Source of the DNA: Spizellomyces punctatus DAOM BR117 | Taxonomy: Eukaryota > Chytridiomycota > Chytridiomycetes > Spizellomycetales > Spizellomycetaceae | DNA: 64,000 bases | Assembly (NCBI RefSeq): GCF_000182565.1 | Contig: NW_015971537.1 | Span: forward strand, 771,961-835,960 | Direction: 5' to 3' | In this document: piece by piece, positions 25,214 to 39,788 of the stretch | How the letters are laid out: every line of letters begins with the position of its first letter | Numbering within the stretch: the first letter of the stretch is position 1 | Notes under the pieces: generated by a model | The model's database searches: none | The model's input: only the letters and a program-made list of their open reading frames with translations | Told to the model about the DNA's origin: nothing | Translations under genes and position numbers: made by a program

Positions 25214-25359
25214 TCCCACCGAGGACGACGATATCTGAAGGTCCGCCCACCACTCTCGAATGAGTCATCTTTCATTAGGGTATCCATGGCAAATCTCATT
25301 GAAGATTTGTTAAAACGCATCTTTAGTGGTTGACCTTTAAGACGGACTCGATACCAAAC

Positions 25360-25883
25360 ATGTCAATATCCAGTATAACAGCATCGCTTGCAAAACTGTC
25401 AGTCGGTGCTGTTCCAAGAGCTCACTGCGGTGTTGGGACTGCAAGGACCTTCAGGTGAGTAATTTAACTTGCTCCGTCTGACCGCCATGGCAAGTATGAG
25501 TGCTAAATTGTGTTGGACTAGCACCCTTTTCACCACTGGCATCACACGTTGCGCACCTGCAGCACCTACTTCTAGTATTTCACCCGTCGCCAGGTGAGTT
25601 CTTCTACTACCACATCTACAATCTGCTCCAGAAGAGTTTGTAGTGAACTGATACCGGTCATTTTACCACCAGCAACCTGCCTCTCTGTCCCTCAGCCGTA
25701 CCGTCACCTTCTCCCTTTTTTTTGTCGCTTCGGCCTCGTTACAGAACATTTGGAAATGAGTACCGTCCCAGTAATCTCAAACGAAAAAGGAGACATGGCT
25801 TCTTGAAGCGATTGCGCACGCTCAACGGCCGGAAAATGTTAAAGCGAAGAATGCTGAAAGGGCGGAAGTGGTTATCACACTAG
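25360..25883 (+). CDS. MRPL34: Mitochondrial ribosomal protein bL34m
   Basis: The bL34 core is unmistakable after splicing: [39 protein letters not shown], then RKWLSH and stop. It is preceded by about 75 residues rich in Ser, Thr, Ala and Arg, starting [20 protein letters not shown], which fits a mitochondrial import sequence. Exons by eye are 25360-25454, 25522-25593 and 25673-25883; phases are consistent at both joins. The protein is a small, very basic component of the large mitoribosomal subunit. It is encoded head-to-head with MRE11, so the two probably share a promoter region. Confidence 0.9.
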
Positions 25884-26036
25884 AAATTGCATAGCCGCAG
25901 ATGGCGAAGATTGATAAAGCGTTGGATCAAGGCTGACTGTACAGTGGAAAGCACCATTGTCACAATGGAACAAATATTATATATTAGATTGAAATCAACA
26001 AATTCTCCCGAAGCAGATGCACAAGATAGCACACCG

Positions 26037-27464
26037 CTACCACGGACATGCAGCCGGCAGTGTCGCGCGCATATCCGGGCTGTGCGATCTCGCCCGGCTC
26101 TCATGCTTCCTTGGTCCATATTCACGATCCCCTATGTCTGACTCATTGGTCTCACTCGATACAGATCCATCCCGCTTTCGCTTCTTGCTCTTCTTTTTGG
26201 ACTTTTTCTTTTTGTGCTTGCTGCTCTCCCGATGCTTCTTTTTTGGTGAGGGAGAAATGTCCGTTGCATGCAACGCTTCCGCTTTAACTTGTTCGTCAGC
26301 CAGCTCCTCCAGCCTATTCACGTAGTGAACCAGGCTTTCATCGTCGTAGTTAGAAATATCCAGACCCGGATCGTAGCCCTCTTGGAAAAATTTGTCTAGC
26401 CGTGAGGATCCCACCCCTCCCCGGCCGCGTTTCACGCGGACAGGACCACTATCAGAGGTCTTCAGAGAGAAAACATCTTCATTGCCACCTGATTCTCCAG
26501 ATATTGACGAGCAATCAATAGACGGCAATGGCCCCTGCGACCTTCGAGCACGATTCAGTTCATCCATAAGCTTTTTATCTTTTCTGACGATACCAGCAGT
26601 TTCAGCACTTTTCGACTTTCGCCGCTTATTTCGTCCTCCTTCTCCAGAAGAGGGTGGCGAACTGTCTCTTCGTCGTTCTCTCAGGGAAGATCGAGAGGGT
26701 GACCTAGAGCGTGAGCGGGACGCAACCATCGCACGCTGGGTGTATCTATGCTCTCGAGGTGACGGGGGTGAAGACCATACCGGCGAGGACGGTCGTCTAG
26801 AGTCTGGGGACTGTGATGATTTGTAAGCCCTACGTTGCCGGTCGATGCCTCTTCGCGATTCATCTGCCCATGTTCCCACCAGAACTGACGATGAGCTCTC
26901 CCCACGCGAACGTCGTCGATCTCGACTGTCTGGATGCAATTCTCTTCTCTGCCGCCTTTTGAAGTCCCGCAGTCGCAGTTCCGCCTCTTCCCGCTCCTTT
27001 CGCAACAATGCATCATTATGCGCGTCTGTACTTCGAATAACACTGGCTAGAAAGCGCTTATTGGCCTTTGGAAGACTGAAAGGTTAGATTCAGCATGGTC
27101 TCTCACCTGAGAGACACTTGCGCTAGCTGGCTGACCTGTTCTTTCCCAAAAAGGCACTGATGCCAACCTCGTTGTAGCGCTTGTTGGCTACCGCCGCTTC
27201 CCTCAAGATTGTATCAGCAATATAGCGGTCGAGGTCATCGTCTGGGATATCATTGGGGACCCCTCCTACAGCCTGCCTTTAGATAATTAGTTCGAAGTCA
27301 ATCGTCTCAGACCCGTGAGTTTCCAGAGCACTTACGGCTCGCATTAGCTTGGAGACTACTGAATTCAACGCAGAAGGAGGTGTTGATGAGGAAGAGGAGC
27401 TAGTGGCTTGCGTTTGATGTTGTGCAGTGCGTTCCGGCTTGGAATTGGAAGTGTTATTGCTCAT
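26037..27464 (-). CDS. RS-rich nuclear protein, function unknown
   Basis: The N-terminus is low-complexity Ser/Thr/Gln. A conserved-looking block follows: VPNDIPDDDLDRYIADTILR, EAAVANKRYNEVGISAFLG and LPKANKRFLASVIRSTDAHN. The rest is Arg/Ser and Lys-rich, with RSRSRSPSRSSLRERRR and a KHKKKKSKKKSKKRKR cluster that should act as a nuclear signal. Exons by eye, minus strand: 27464-27336, 27272-27136 and 27075-26037. RS and poly-Lys composition suggests a splicing- or RNA-processing-associated nuclear protein. I recognise the middle block as family-like but cannot give a name. It is head-to-head with the Coa1-like gene, 132 bases apart. Confidence 0.75.
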
Positions 27465-27596
27465 CGTTTAGGTAACCAGGACAGATGAACCGACGCTGAC
27501 ATTTGTCGGCGCTGTGCCACTCGGTCGTTGCCATATCAACTAATTGGTCCATGGCCAATCTTCTTTCCTGAATAGTTTCCAATAGTTCCGCCAACC

Positions 27597-27992
27597 ATGT
27601 CCGCTCGCCGTCGCTTTCTCTCGCCACGTTCGCCATACCCCTACCTTGGACTCGCTGCCGTCGGTCTCGGATGGTGGGCGCAAACGGTCTACGGCGGCAT
27701 TAACTCACAAAAAGCCCACTCGGGCATATTCAAGGCGGTTATGTTTCACCTTCGGCACGACGAAGCAGCTCAATCCCTTCTCGGAGATAATATCCACCAT
27801 GACCCAAAAAAGCATCCAAGCGTCAAGGGCAACGTAAACATGCTAAAAGGAAAGGCGGACATAGAGTTTTTGGTGGAGGGGAGTAAGGGGACAGGAGTGG
27901 TGCGGTTTCGCGGAGTGCGCGGGGAGGATGATTGGACAAGTCAACTATTTACCTTGAAATCACCAGAAGGCAAAACCGTGGAATACCCATAA
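27597..27992 (+). CDS. COA1: Coa1-like cytochrome c oxidase assembly protein
   Basis: This is an intronless frame of 131 codons. The basic N-terminus MSARRRFLSPRSPYPYLG leads into one hydrophobic helix (GLAAVGLGWWAQTVYGGI). The soluble part reads IFKAVMFHLRHDEAAQSLLG, HPSVKGNVNMLKGKADIEFL and then VEGSKGTGVVRFRGVRG. This is the layout and motif set of the Coa1/Tim21-type inner mitochondrial membrane family, which helps assemble complex IV. The C-terminal LFTLKSPEGKTVEYP fits the last strand. The assignment rests on pattern recall and single-helix topology. Confidence 0.75.
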   Translation: MSARRRFLSPRSPYPYLGLAAVGLGWWAQTVYGGINSQKAHSGIFKAVMFHLRHDEAAQSLLGDNIHHDPKKHPSVKGNVNMLKGKADIEFLVEGSKGTGVVRFRGVRGEDDWTSQLFTLKSPEGKTVEYP

Positions 27993-28346
27993 ATATCACC
28001 GAGGAAACCTCACAGCCGTAGCTCTTGGTGGTATCATTCTTACCCGATCTAAGGTGGAAGGCCAGAATAAGTTCATATAATACCGGGGATGGAGGGGCAG
28101 GGCGTGCCAGATCCTTGGCAAGTCCCTTTACTGTTCCGAGAAAGGTGCAGAATATGGGATATTGAAATACGACATTTCCAGAGCAACAATCAACATGGTT
28201 TCCGGCTTTCTCTTGCGATATGTCAGAAACAGATAGCGTCGCAAGTGGAGTTTTCAGGTCGGGCAATTTCATAGATTTATAGATAGCGGAAAATGTGACT
28301 AGGAATCTTGTTGAGGCCTGAAACTCGGTGCATAGCAATATACGTT

Positions 28347-28821
28347 TTATTCATTTGTAGAGAAGAAGAACTTGTCACCTCGGCCAGCTCCACGGGGTTG
28401 GAAAGATCCCTTGATATAGGAAGGGCATTTCAATTAGTGGTCATGCAGCGGATATGCTGGAGTACATCGCCGACATTGAAACTCACCATCCACGCCCAGG
28501 AGCCCAGGAAGACTGCCGCCGGTAGAACCACTGTCAGCATCGCCCCAATTCCAACTGCTCTACGATTAAGCTTGTAGTACGCATGCGTGTTTTCCTTCAT
28601 ATGGTACCATTTTTCTGGAAACGCAGACATGAAGGTAAGCTTGAGGAGCGGGAGCGGGCGCCGTATTCACTGTTTGATGCGTCACTTACCAATTGCTGGG
28701 TCAATCTGTAGCGACAGAGAAAAGGTCACAAAATAGTAAGTACTCTCGTTCCAGCTATTGTCACTTGGGTGTATTTAGTTTCACGTACCAGCACGGGAGG
28801 GTATTTTCCACCACCAGCCAT
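28347..28821 (-). CDS. NDUFB4: Complex I accessory subunit NDUFB4 (B15) homologue
   Basis: After splicing the protein reads MAGGGKYPPVLIDPAIEKWY, HMKENTHAYYKLNRRAVGIG, AMLTVVLPAAVFLGSWAWM and a short tail ending FFFSTNE. The DPAIxxWxxMRENxxxYxxF segment followed by a single membrane helix is the fungal form of complex I subunit B15. Exons by eye, minus strand: 28821-28789, 28705-28690 (16 nt), 28614-28487 and 28409-28347. The tiny second exon is required to keep frame and encodes IDPAI plus one base. The protein sits in the inner mitochondrial membrane arm of NADH:ubiquinone oxidoreductase. It is head-to-head with PRP16. Confidence 0.85.
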
Positions 28822-29001
28822 GTTGTTTGTCAAATCAAAAACGCTGGGAGGGATTTGTTGGCAACCGACACGGCATCCAATTTCCTGTTCATCCCATCCA
28901 ACTGGCTGTGCCGCTAGTCGCGTGGCACAGCAAGATTTAGGTGCTGACTAGTTTGGTAGTGAGCATCAACAGCGGTTCGAGCAGTTGCAGAAAGCAGGAC
29001 G

Positions 29002-33310
<4,309 letters not shown>

Positions 33311-33498
33311 ACAGGATGGTTCACTTGTATATAGTAATTACGATGAAGAGAATGTGGGCAGAAGGGCTGTGTATGTGGTCAATATCCCGTTATTTATACA
33401 ATGATCTGAACCGCAGTGTACATGACATATATCCGTGAGGTGGCAGTTATTATCTTCTATTGTCGCTGCTTTGCCAATGGTTGTTGAAGTGCCAAACT

Positions 33499-34994
33499 CT
33501 ATTTCTTCAGCAAATGAATGGGAGCGTCGGCAGCTACAACAGCTTCCTTTCCCCCAACTGTACCCACGGAGCCTAGGGTATCAAGCTGAGTTAAACGGAC
33601 GGTGCGACAGCGAAAGGTGCACGCTGGCTGCACCACTTACCGGTTGTTCCAAATGTCGTCCATGAAACAACGCCTGCACTCGGTTCGATGGTCGCCCAGC
33701 TGATGCCATTTGCTTTCTTCAACACAAGTTCAATTTTCGTCGACAGTACTTCATATTTGCTCGCAGCAGCATCAATCGGCTGCGACAGAGGAGTATGGAA
33801 CTTGAAGACCTTCCCATCCATAAACTTCACGTCTACCTTCAACTGTAGGGAATGGAAAGTCAGGGAAGGTTCACCTTTTAATAATCGTCGCTCGTAACAG
33901 TACCTCATCAGTTGTAAACACGACGGATGTTTGTTCCTTGTTGACCTTCTTTGCAAAGATCGAGATTATCACGGATGATGGTGTCTGGTACCAATCATGT
34001 CTGCATTGAACTTCCTCCGGTACATCCGTCTGCACAATTCATCAATAATGATTGTCACAAACGTAGGGCAGGTACGGCGTTACCTTGACATCCGTAAATC
34101 GATGCTTCCCTGTCTTACAGCCCTTGATCTTCAGGAACTCATCAAATTCCAGTACTTTTCTTGAGCAGCAGGACCAACCCTAAAACATTTCGAAAAACAG
34201 TAAGGATCAATCATCTCTTTTCATTCAGAGTCACGGCTGTAGGGTAGTAACCCGACAAACCTTGCTGCCTTCGTGGAAGATGGCTTGACCAGGGTGGAAG
34301 ATGCATTCCTCCGATCGGGACTCTTCGCCGACCCATTCCTTCCCACAGCCACGCCGCTTGCACTTTGCCCCCGCTGAGATCTTTGCGTCACAAGGATCGT
34401 TGAGATCTTCCTCCTTTACTACCGGACTTGGTTCTACGGATTTTGGAATGAACGCCTCCGTAGTCGCCGCAGGTGCACCAGATTTGGCAGTGGCTTTTCC
34501 GTACACTTCCACTCCATTACTGTCTATTGTGACCGGCGCTATTGCAGGGTTAGGAGTGGCCGCTTGCTTCTCAGGTTCAGCGACAACCGTGCTATGACGA
34601 CCAACAGTACATCCAGGTATCTAGAAAGGTCATCAGTAAACAGCATGTAGCCAACTGGGCGATCGGTGCTTCTCGGCATCGTACCTTTAAGAAGTCGTCA
34701 AAGTCTGTGACCTTTTTGTTACAGCAGGACCACCCCTGGGATCGTATGTGTGAATAAAGATCTAGGTGAATGAAAGTACGCAAGAAGTGTACCATACCTT
34801 GAGACCTTCGTGGAATACCGGGTTTCCTGAGTGATATTCACAGGCTGTGTCTCTGTTCGAAGCCTCTTCAAATGCTTTACCGCAGCCTAACCCGAAAAAA
34901 CTGTTTAGTATGATCGCTTAAGGAAGGGGCAAGTATAAGCATGACACGAGCATATAACTTGAAATAATTTACCTTTGTTTGTGCACACAGGCAT
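33499..34994 (-). CDS. CHORDC1: CHORD/CS-domain co-chaperone (CHORDC1/Morgana, RAR1-like)
   Basis: Two zinc-binding CHORD domains and a C-terminal CS (p23-like) domain are visible. CHORD1: [46 protein letters not shown]. CHORD2: CKRRGCGKEWVGEESRSEEC, IFHPGQAIFHEGSKGWSCCS, EFDEFLKIKGCKTGKH. CS: LKVDVKFMDGKVFKFHTPLS and KIELVLKKANGISWATIEP, then TVGGKEAVVAAD and stop at 33,499. At least six exons. The initiator methionine at 34,994 directly precedes the first zinc cysteine (MPVC), as in the family. These proteins are HSP90 co-chaperones. The final join uses an acceptor at about 33,575 that restores the GTVGGKE tail. Confidence 0.9.
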
Positions 34995-35136
34995 CGTTGC
35001 GAGATCAACGCAGATCGGTGATGGAGACACAAAAGGAAGGTGAGGAAAGTGTGGGGAGAACCCCGTAGAAGGCTCCCGATAGCACAGCAGACGGAGTACA
35101 ACTTCATATAGTGATGTATCCTGATCTTTACAACAA

Positions 35137-35220
35137 GCAGGATTGGCGAAATTGGTATACGCGTCAGACTTAAGTTCTGATGGTCGCAAGACCGTGTGGG
35201 TTCGACCCCCACATCCTGCA
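35137..35220 (+). tRNA. tRNA-Leu (anticodon UAA)
   Basis: An 84-nt class II tRNA cloverleaf. The acceptor stem is GCAGGAT/ATCCTGC with discriminator A. The D arm is GCGAAATTGGTATACGC. The anticodon arm is TCAGA-CTTAAGT-TCTGA with anticodon TAA. A long variable arm (GGTC-GCAA-GACC) and T arm GTGGG-TTCGACC-CCCAC follow. No intron is present. The long variable arm and anticodon make leucine the only fit. It lies 142 bases upstream of the CHORD gene on the opposite strand. Confidence 0.96.
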
Positions 35221-35243
35221 ATATTGAAGCCCAAACAACGATA

Positions 35244-35250
35244 TTTTTTT
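35244..35250 (+). terminator. RNA polymerase III terminator of tRNA-Leu
   Basis: A run of seven T residues lies 24 bases after the tRNA 3' end, the expected Pol III stop signal. Confidence 0.75.
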
Positions 35251-35742
35251 CGGTCAGACCAAATAGCTTTTAAGCTAGTCGAAAAACTTTGAGCATGTCT
35301 TGATCAATACTGAACTGCCTAATCGACTTTTCCTCCAGTGTTTTAGAATGTATTAACCATCAGCTTTGTTTTTCTGGGCGATCTATCCCTGTCCTGCCAA
35401 AGTTATCAGTTATCAAAGTGATCATACACCAATATCATCAGGCATCTCGTCAACGGTGTGAGTTGATATGAAATCCCACGATGAACTTCTCATGACCTCT
35501 CCTTGATGACGTCGTTTGATATGTGATCGGTCTCGATATGAAAAGGCCATAGATTGTAGAACTCAATGTTGTCAACAGTGTGCCTTGAAAGTATTTATGA
35601 AACTCACTTTGGGCAACGCAACGCACATCCGATGCTTGCAGCTCAAGGCAGAGTCACGGGGACGATGGACATGGCCTTGGACGCTTGGACGTGAGTGATC
35701 AAAGGACATCACCTTTGGTGCCTTAAACAGGCAGAAACGGTC
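35251..35742. other. Intergenic region upstream of NAA30
   Basis: About 490 bases with no supported gene. A possible 5' leader exon of NAA30 could lie here, but no join that keeps frame with the ATG at 35,743 was found. Confidence 0.45.
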
Positions 35743-36285
35743 ATGCGTTACATTCCATACCAGTCCGAGCTCCAACTTCCAGCAATAACTTCCCTCATTG
35801 AAAACGATCTCTCCGAACCGTACTCCATATACACCTACCGATATTTTATCCATAACTGGCCACAGCTCTGTTTTTTGGCGGTAGATGGTGAAAAAGATGA
35901 GATTGTGGGGGTCGTCGTATGTAAGCTGGACAAGCATAAGGAGGACATGAGGGGCTACATTGGCATGCTAGCGGTTGCGAAGGGGTATAGAAAACGCCGT
36001 ATCGGTAAGTCTCGCGGACGGGACATCTTCCAGATACTATAAGCATGTACACGAGCGGGTAGACTTCTGACGTTCGACGTTCTTAAACTAGGTTCCACGC
36101 TTGTTCAGATGGCCGTCGAGGAAATGAAGAAGGAAAATGCGGACGAAGTGGTACTGGAGACCGAGGAATCCAATCAAGGTGCCTTGGCTCTCTATCAAAA
36201 CCTTGGGTTTGCCAGAGACAAGCGCTTATCTCGCTATTATCTCAATGGGGTGGATGCCTTCAGACTGAAGCTGAGATTAAGATGA
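35743..36285 (+). CDS. NAA30: N-alpha-acetyltransferase 30 (NatC catalytic subunit)
   Basis: This GNAT-fold acetyltransferase modifies N-terminal methionine followed by hydrophobic residues. Motifs: [38 protein letters not shown], and the acetyl-CoA loop [20 protein letters not shown]. The end reads [40 protein letters not shown] and RLKLRLR, almost identical in layout to MAK3/NAA30. Exons by eye are 35743-36004 and 36092-36285, with the intron inside the acetyl-CoA loop. The long N-terminal extension of the animal protein is absent, so the start at the ATG before RYIPY gives a yeast-sized enzyme. Confidence 0.93.
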
Positions 36286-36692
36286 AGAGAAACCACTGTT
36301 AGGTTTCTTGCTGCCGGATGGCCGATTGTTGTCGGTAGACCGCGTTCGTCATTTGGAGGAGACGCGAGGAGATCGTAGCTGTCTAAGTATAGCCGCAAAC
36401 AGGACCGGTCGTCGTCCGAGGACGATACTATCGGTAATCCCTACAAGCGGAGGACTGAGAACAGTACATCGGTTGAACCAAGAAATCAGTTGTACACGAC
36501 ATGCATCGAATCTGCCAGCGAGAGCCAATATATCCGAGACAAGTCGCCATATATTAAACTCTTCTTTAAGCAATCATTTAGACGAAGATCAGTGTAGGGA
36601 TATGCACTTTCGGAAAATACAAGAGCGGATGTGGTCCGCCGTGGCGAAATGAAAATGGGTGTGTGGATGTGAGGAAGCAATGTCAGATAGAA
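36286..36692. other. Convergent 3' flanks of NAA30 and the GPR107-like gene
   Basis: Contains a plus-strand frame (36,308-36,652) with no family features. I see no supported gene here. Confidence 0.5.
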
Positions 36693-38729
36693 TCAATGCA
36701 TTTTTCCATCCCTCTCTGGGCCCTTCAGTCGTCGTTCTTCTTGACTGTCCAATGAGGACCTAGCCGGCCCCACATTTTGCTCTGCCCACTTCATCACGTC
36801 TTCATCTTCGTCCTCTTCATCGGAAATGTCCCTTAGCACCTCATCATCACTCCCGAACCCTTCTTCCTCATCCCGGGCAACAACTTTTCGCAGATTGAGA
36901 TTTTGGCCAGCTGTATTCCCGTTGGTGACCCGAAAATCATCATCAAAGTCATCTTGAGCCAACTCATCCAGTCCGTAACGCTGATTATTCTCAGTCGGCC
37001 GCCATAGAATACAAATCCCCAAGAAAACGGCGAGATATAAAAGATTCAGCCAGCCGTCCAGCAAGAACCAACGGACCTGCCAGTGATCGGGCAGCCAGTT
37101 GGGAGAATCTCGATCCATGAAGAATACCTAAGGTGGAGAGTGCCCGTTAATGCTGAGAATTCCTCTACAGTCCGCGGACTCGCGCATAACCCACCGTATC
37201 CACGATAAACATCAAAATGATGACAGCCACAGAAGCCACCAATAGTCGCCAGAGCCCTGAAGATCAAGGACTGTTTTAGTATACTAGCGTGGACGAGACC
37301 TCTCACATTTAAAACCTTACGTCGGTACATTTGCAATTTGACTGCCTGTCTTCGATTTTCGAGATGAGCCATAGACTGCGTGATACCTATGATGAAGTGA
37401 ACATGCTTCAGTACTGTGGACACTAAGATTGCAATTCTACGTATACCCACCATTCAAAATCCAAAAGTAGAAAATTGTCATTGTTATAGACAAAGGCATA
37501 ACGCAAAATAAGAGAACCCAGATAGTAATGTCGATTACGAGTAATGAACTCGCAGCGTAGACAATGCCACACGCGAAATGCACGCAAGCGAGGTACACAC
37601 ACTTCTTCATCGTACGGCCCAATGTCGGTCTAACGACCCCATACCCCAGCGCGACGATGAGAAGCATGAAGAACGAGACACTGTTTCGGGCAGCATTGAG
37701 CACAACAACGAACACCAGGAGAGTACTTGCTGAGCAATAGGTTAGCACATGGAGGACAAAGTCAAAGAAGCATGATACATACAACTCCGTCCCCAGACAT
37801 TATAATCCTCAAAATAGCCCTACATTGACCTGTCTTTAGAGGTGCATGTTTAACTGGACGATTCACAGCTGCGCTAACTTACATAATTGAAGGACATTTC
37901 TAATGTCAAAAAAATTGTGACCGCTGATATGTAGTGCTGGATCAGCAATAAGTCTCGCCAGTGCATGAATGATAGAACCATCCATCCAACCCCGATAATC
38001 AGGTACACTATGCTCAAAAAGCCGTAAAACTAGTGCAAGAAAAGGGAACGTTAATTTGGACGATGACCTACGAGAATAAAACCGTCATTACCGGTAATTT
38101 GGGATATTCTATTGCGGGAAGAAGTCCGTATGGATTTTCAACTTGCACCGGCATTGCATAGTCGTCAATTCGCCCGGCAACAGGCAATGCGACGATGCAG
38201 TAGAACCCCGTCTGAGTGACAGGATAGTTGACTCTCAACGTTGGATTAGCAGGCAGAGCGTCGACATCCACGATACGGTTCAAAATTGTGGATGTCGTTG
38301 TCCCATTCCGAACCACCCACTTTCCACGGTCCGCTTCTGTGCATTTGTTGTCAACTATGGTTCTTCCCTCCCCACATATCTGAAACAGGCCTCCGTTGTC
38401 GGCTAGCACCTCAATATCCTGGTAATTATAAATTAAAAGAGAGATATTCGTGGCAGGTGGAATTGACGAGAAAATCGGTCGGAGCGTCCCATCCTTGTTT
38501 GCGCCAGGTACAGAACCTGGACCGTACATTGGCCAACATCGCGGCTCGCCGTCTGTTCGCTACGAAAAACCCTTTTAAGATCCATCGTCGACTCTCCTCC
38601 TACTACATGCGTACCACTTACAATATTCTCAGTATACGCTAGAACACTAGATGCATGATACAAGAGCACAAGGAGCCCTACTGCAACGGCAGAGACCAGC
38701 GTTTGTCGTGAAATTGATGTTTGCAACAT
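36693..38729 (-). CDS. GPR107/LUSTR-family seven-helix membrane protein
   Basis: A signal peptide (MLQTSISRQTLVSAVAVGLL, then VLLYHASSVLA) precedes an extracytosolic domain with INLTSIS-type strands (SIPPATNISLLIYNYQDIEV, FQICGEG). Seven hydrophobic helices follow, among them ASTLLVFVVVLNAARNSVSF, FFMLLIVALGYGVVRPTLG and ITIWVLLFCVMPLSITMTIF. The VALGYGVVRPTLG segment is characteristic of the lung-seven-transmembrane (PF06814) family, which works in Golgi and endosomal trafficking. The C-terminal tail is acidic (ISDEEDEDEDVMKWAEQN). There are about nine exons; the first two join as TENI-RTDGEPRCWPMYGPGS. An in-frame ATG at 38,780 is possible but would add 17 polar residues before the signal peptide. 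It is head-to-head with BUD20. Confidence 0.85.
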
Positions 38730-38895
38730 CGGGCAAGCTGAGAAGGGCTCGCGCTTTGCCTCTGCTGCGCGATGTGTCATGGCTCATACTAAGCCTCCAA
38801 GCCATTACCCAAGCATTTGAATTCTTTTTCGGTGTGGGGCACTTTTATCTCGTAGCCATTCAACTCACCTTTGACGCTCTAAGTTGCCATCGACC

Positions 38896-39417
38896 ATGAC
38901 GAGATATAGGAGAACAAAGACACATAGAGGGTGTGTATTACTCTCTACTGGATAAGATTCCTTTCTATTTGGGTTGGGACTAAGTGCGGCATTTACAGTA
39001 TCCGCGATATAAAGCGGGCAAAGAGAACCCGAGCACGTACAAAGGATTTGGACCAAATTCATGAAGACATGAAAACACCGGAGAAGTTTGAGCAACAGGC
39101 TGTGGATGCTGATTTGCCCGGGTTAGGACAGCACTATTGCATACAGGTGAGACCTGCGGCAAATGGTGGTTAATGGTCAAAGGTGTATCTGGATGTGGTA
39201 CTGATACCCTCTCCAGTGTAGCCGCTATTTCACTGATGCAGGTGCACTGTCAGACCATTATAAGACAAAGCTGCATAAAAAGAGGCTGAAGGTTTTAAAA
39301 GAATCCCCCTATACCCAAAAAGAGGCCGAGGCAGCAGCTGGTCTCTTTACGGACAACGGCAAAGGTAGGGTCTCGGGTGTGGACGATGCAACTGCCACTG
39401 GCCTTATGGACACCTGA
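38896..39417 (+). CDS. BUD20: Bud20/ZNF593-type C2H2 zinc-finger protein
   Basis: This is a small pre-60S ribosome export factor. The basic N-terminus [20 protein letters not shown] leads to [10 protein letters not shown] and [20 protein letters not shown]. The finger continues [20 protein letters not shown], followed by the family signature [13 protein letters not shown]. The finger is C-x2-C-x12-H-x5-H. Exons by eye are 38896-38930, 38999-39146 and 39217-39417. Length (about 127 residues) and motif order match Bud20 and ZNF593. The gene is seen only after splicing, because the first exon is 35 nt. It is divergent from the GPR107-like gene, 166 bases apart. Confidence 0.92.
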
Positions 39418-39788
39418 GACCCACCCTGAGACATTCTCAGTAGGACTTCAGTTTAGTTAATTCTTTTTGCGTAGTATCCCCGTTTTACTCTTGTAAATAT
39501 TGATGTTGGCATCCACATATTTATGACATACAAATGAAAAAGCAAAAACCTGGGTAAAATCCTCTTCTGTGATATTATGTTGCATATGGCGACGAGAGCA
39601 AATTAACGACATGTGAGGGTCTCAACACTTCGGGCCAATCGGTTGACTGATACAGGCAGAAAGTTGATGAAAATGAACGGGTGATGGGTCTCCTATTACA
39701 TCGTTGATGAATCGGTATACCTTCCCTGGCCGTTATTAATAATTTACAGAATTGCGGATGGGTGATTTGATATTCAATCGAAGGCCAG
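39418..39788. other. Convergent 3' flanks of BUD20 and the J-domain gene
   Basis: A/T-rich stretch with poly(A)-signal-like motifs; no gene or repeat seen. Confidence 0.5.

Noticed and set aside
34905-35234. Minus-strand ORF across the tRNA-Leu region
   Set aside because: It is a translation of the tRNA complement (GCGGRTHTVLRPSELK) and not a gene.
36308-36652. 114-codon ORF between NAA30 and the GPR107-like gene
   Set aside because: It lies in a convergent 3' region, has no recognisable domain, and has no splice or promoter support.
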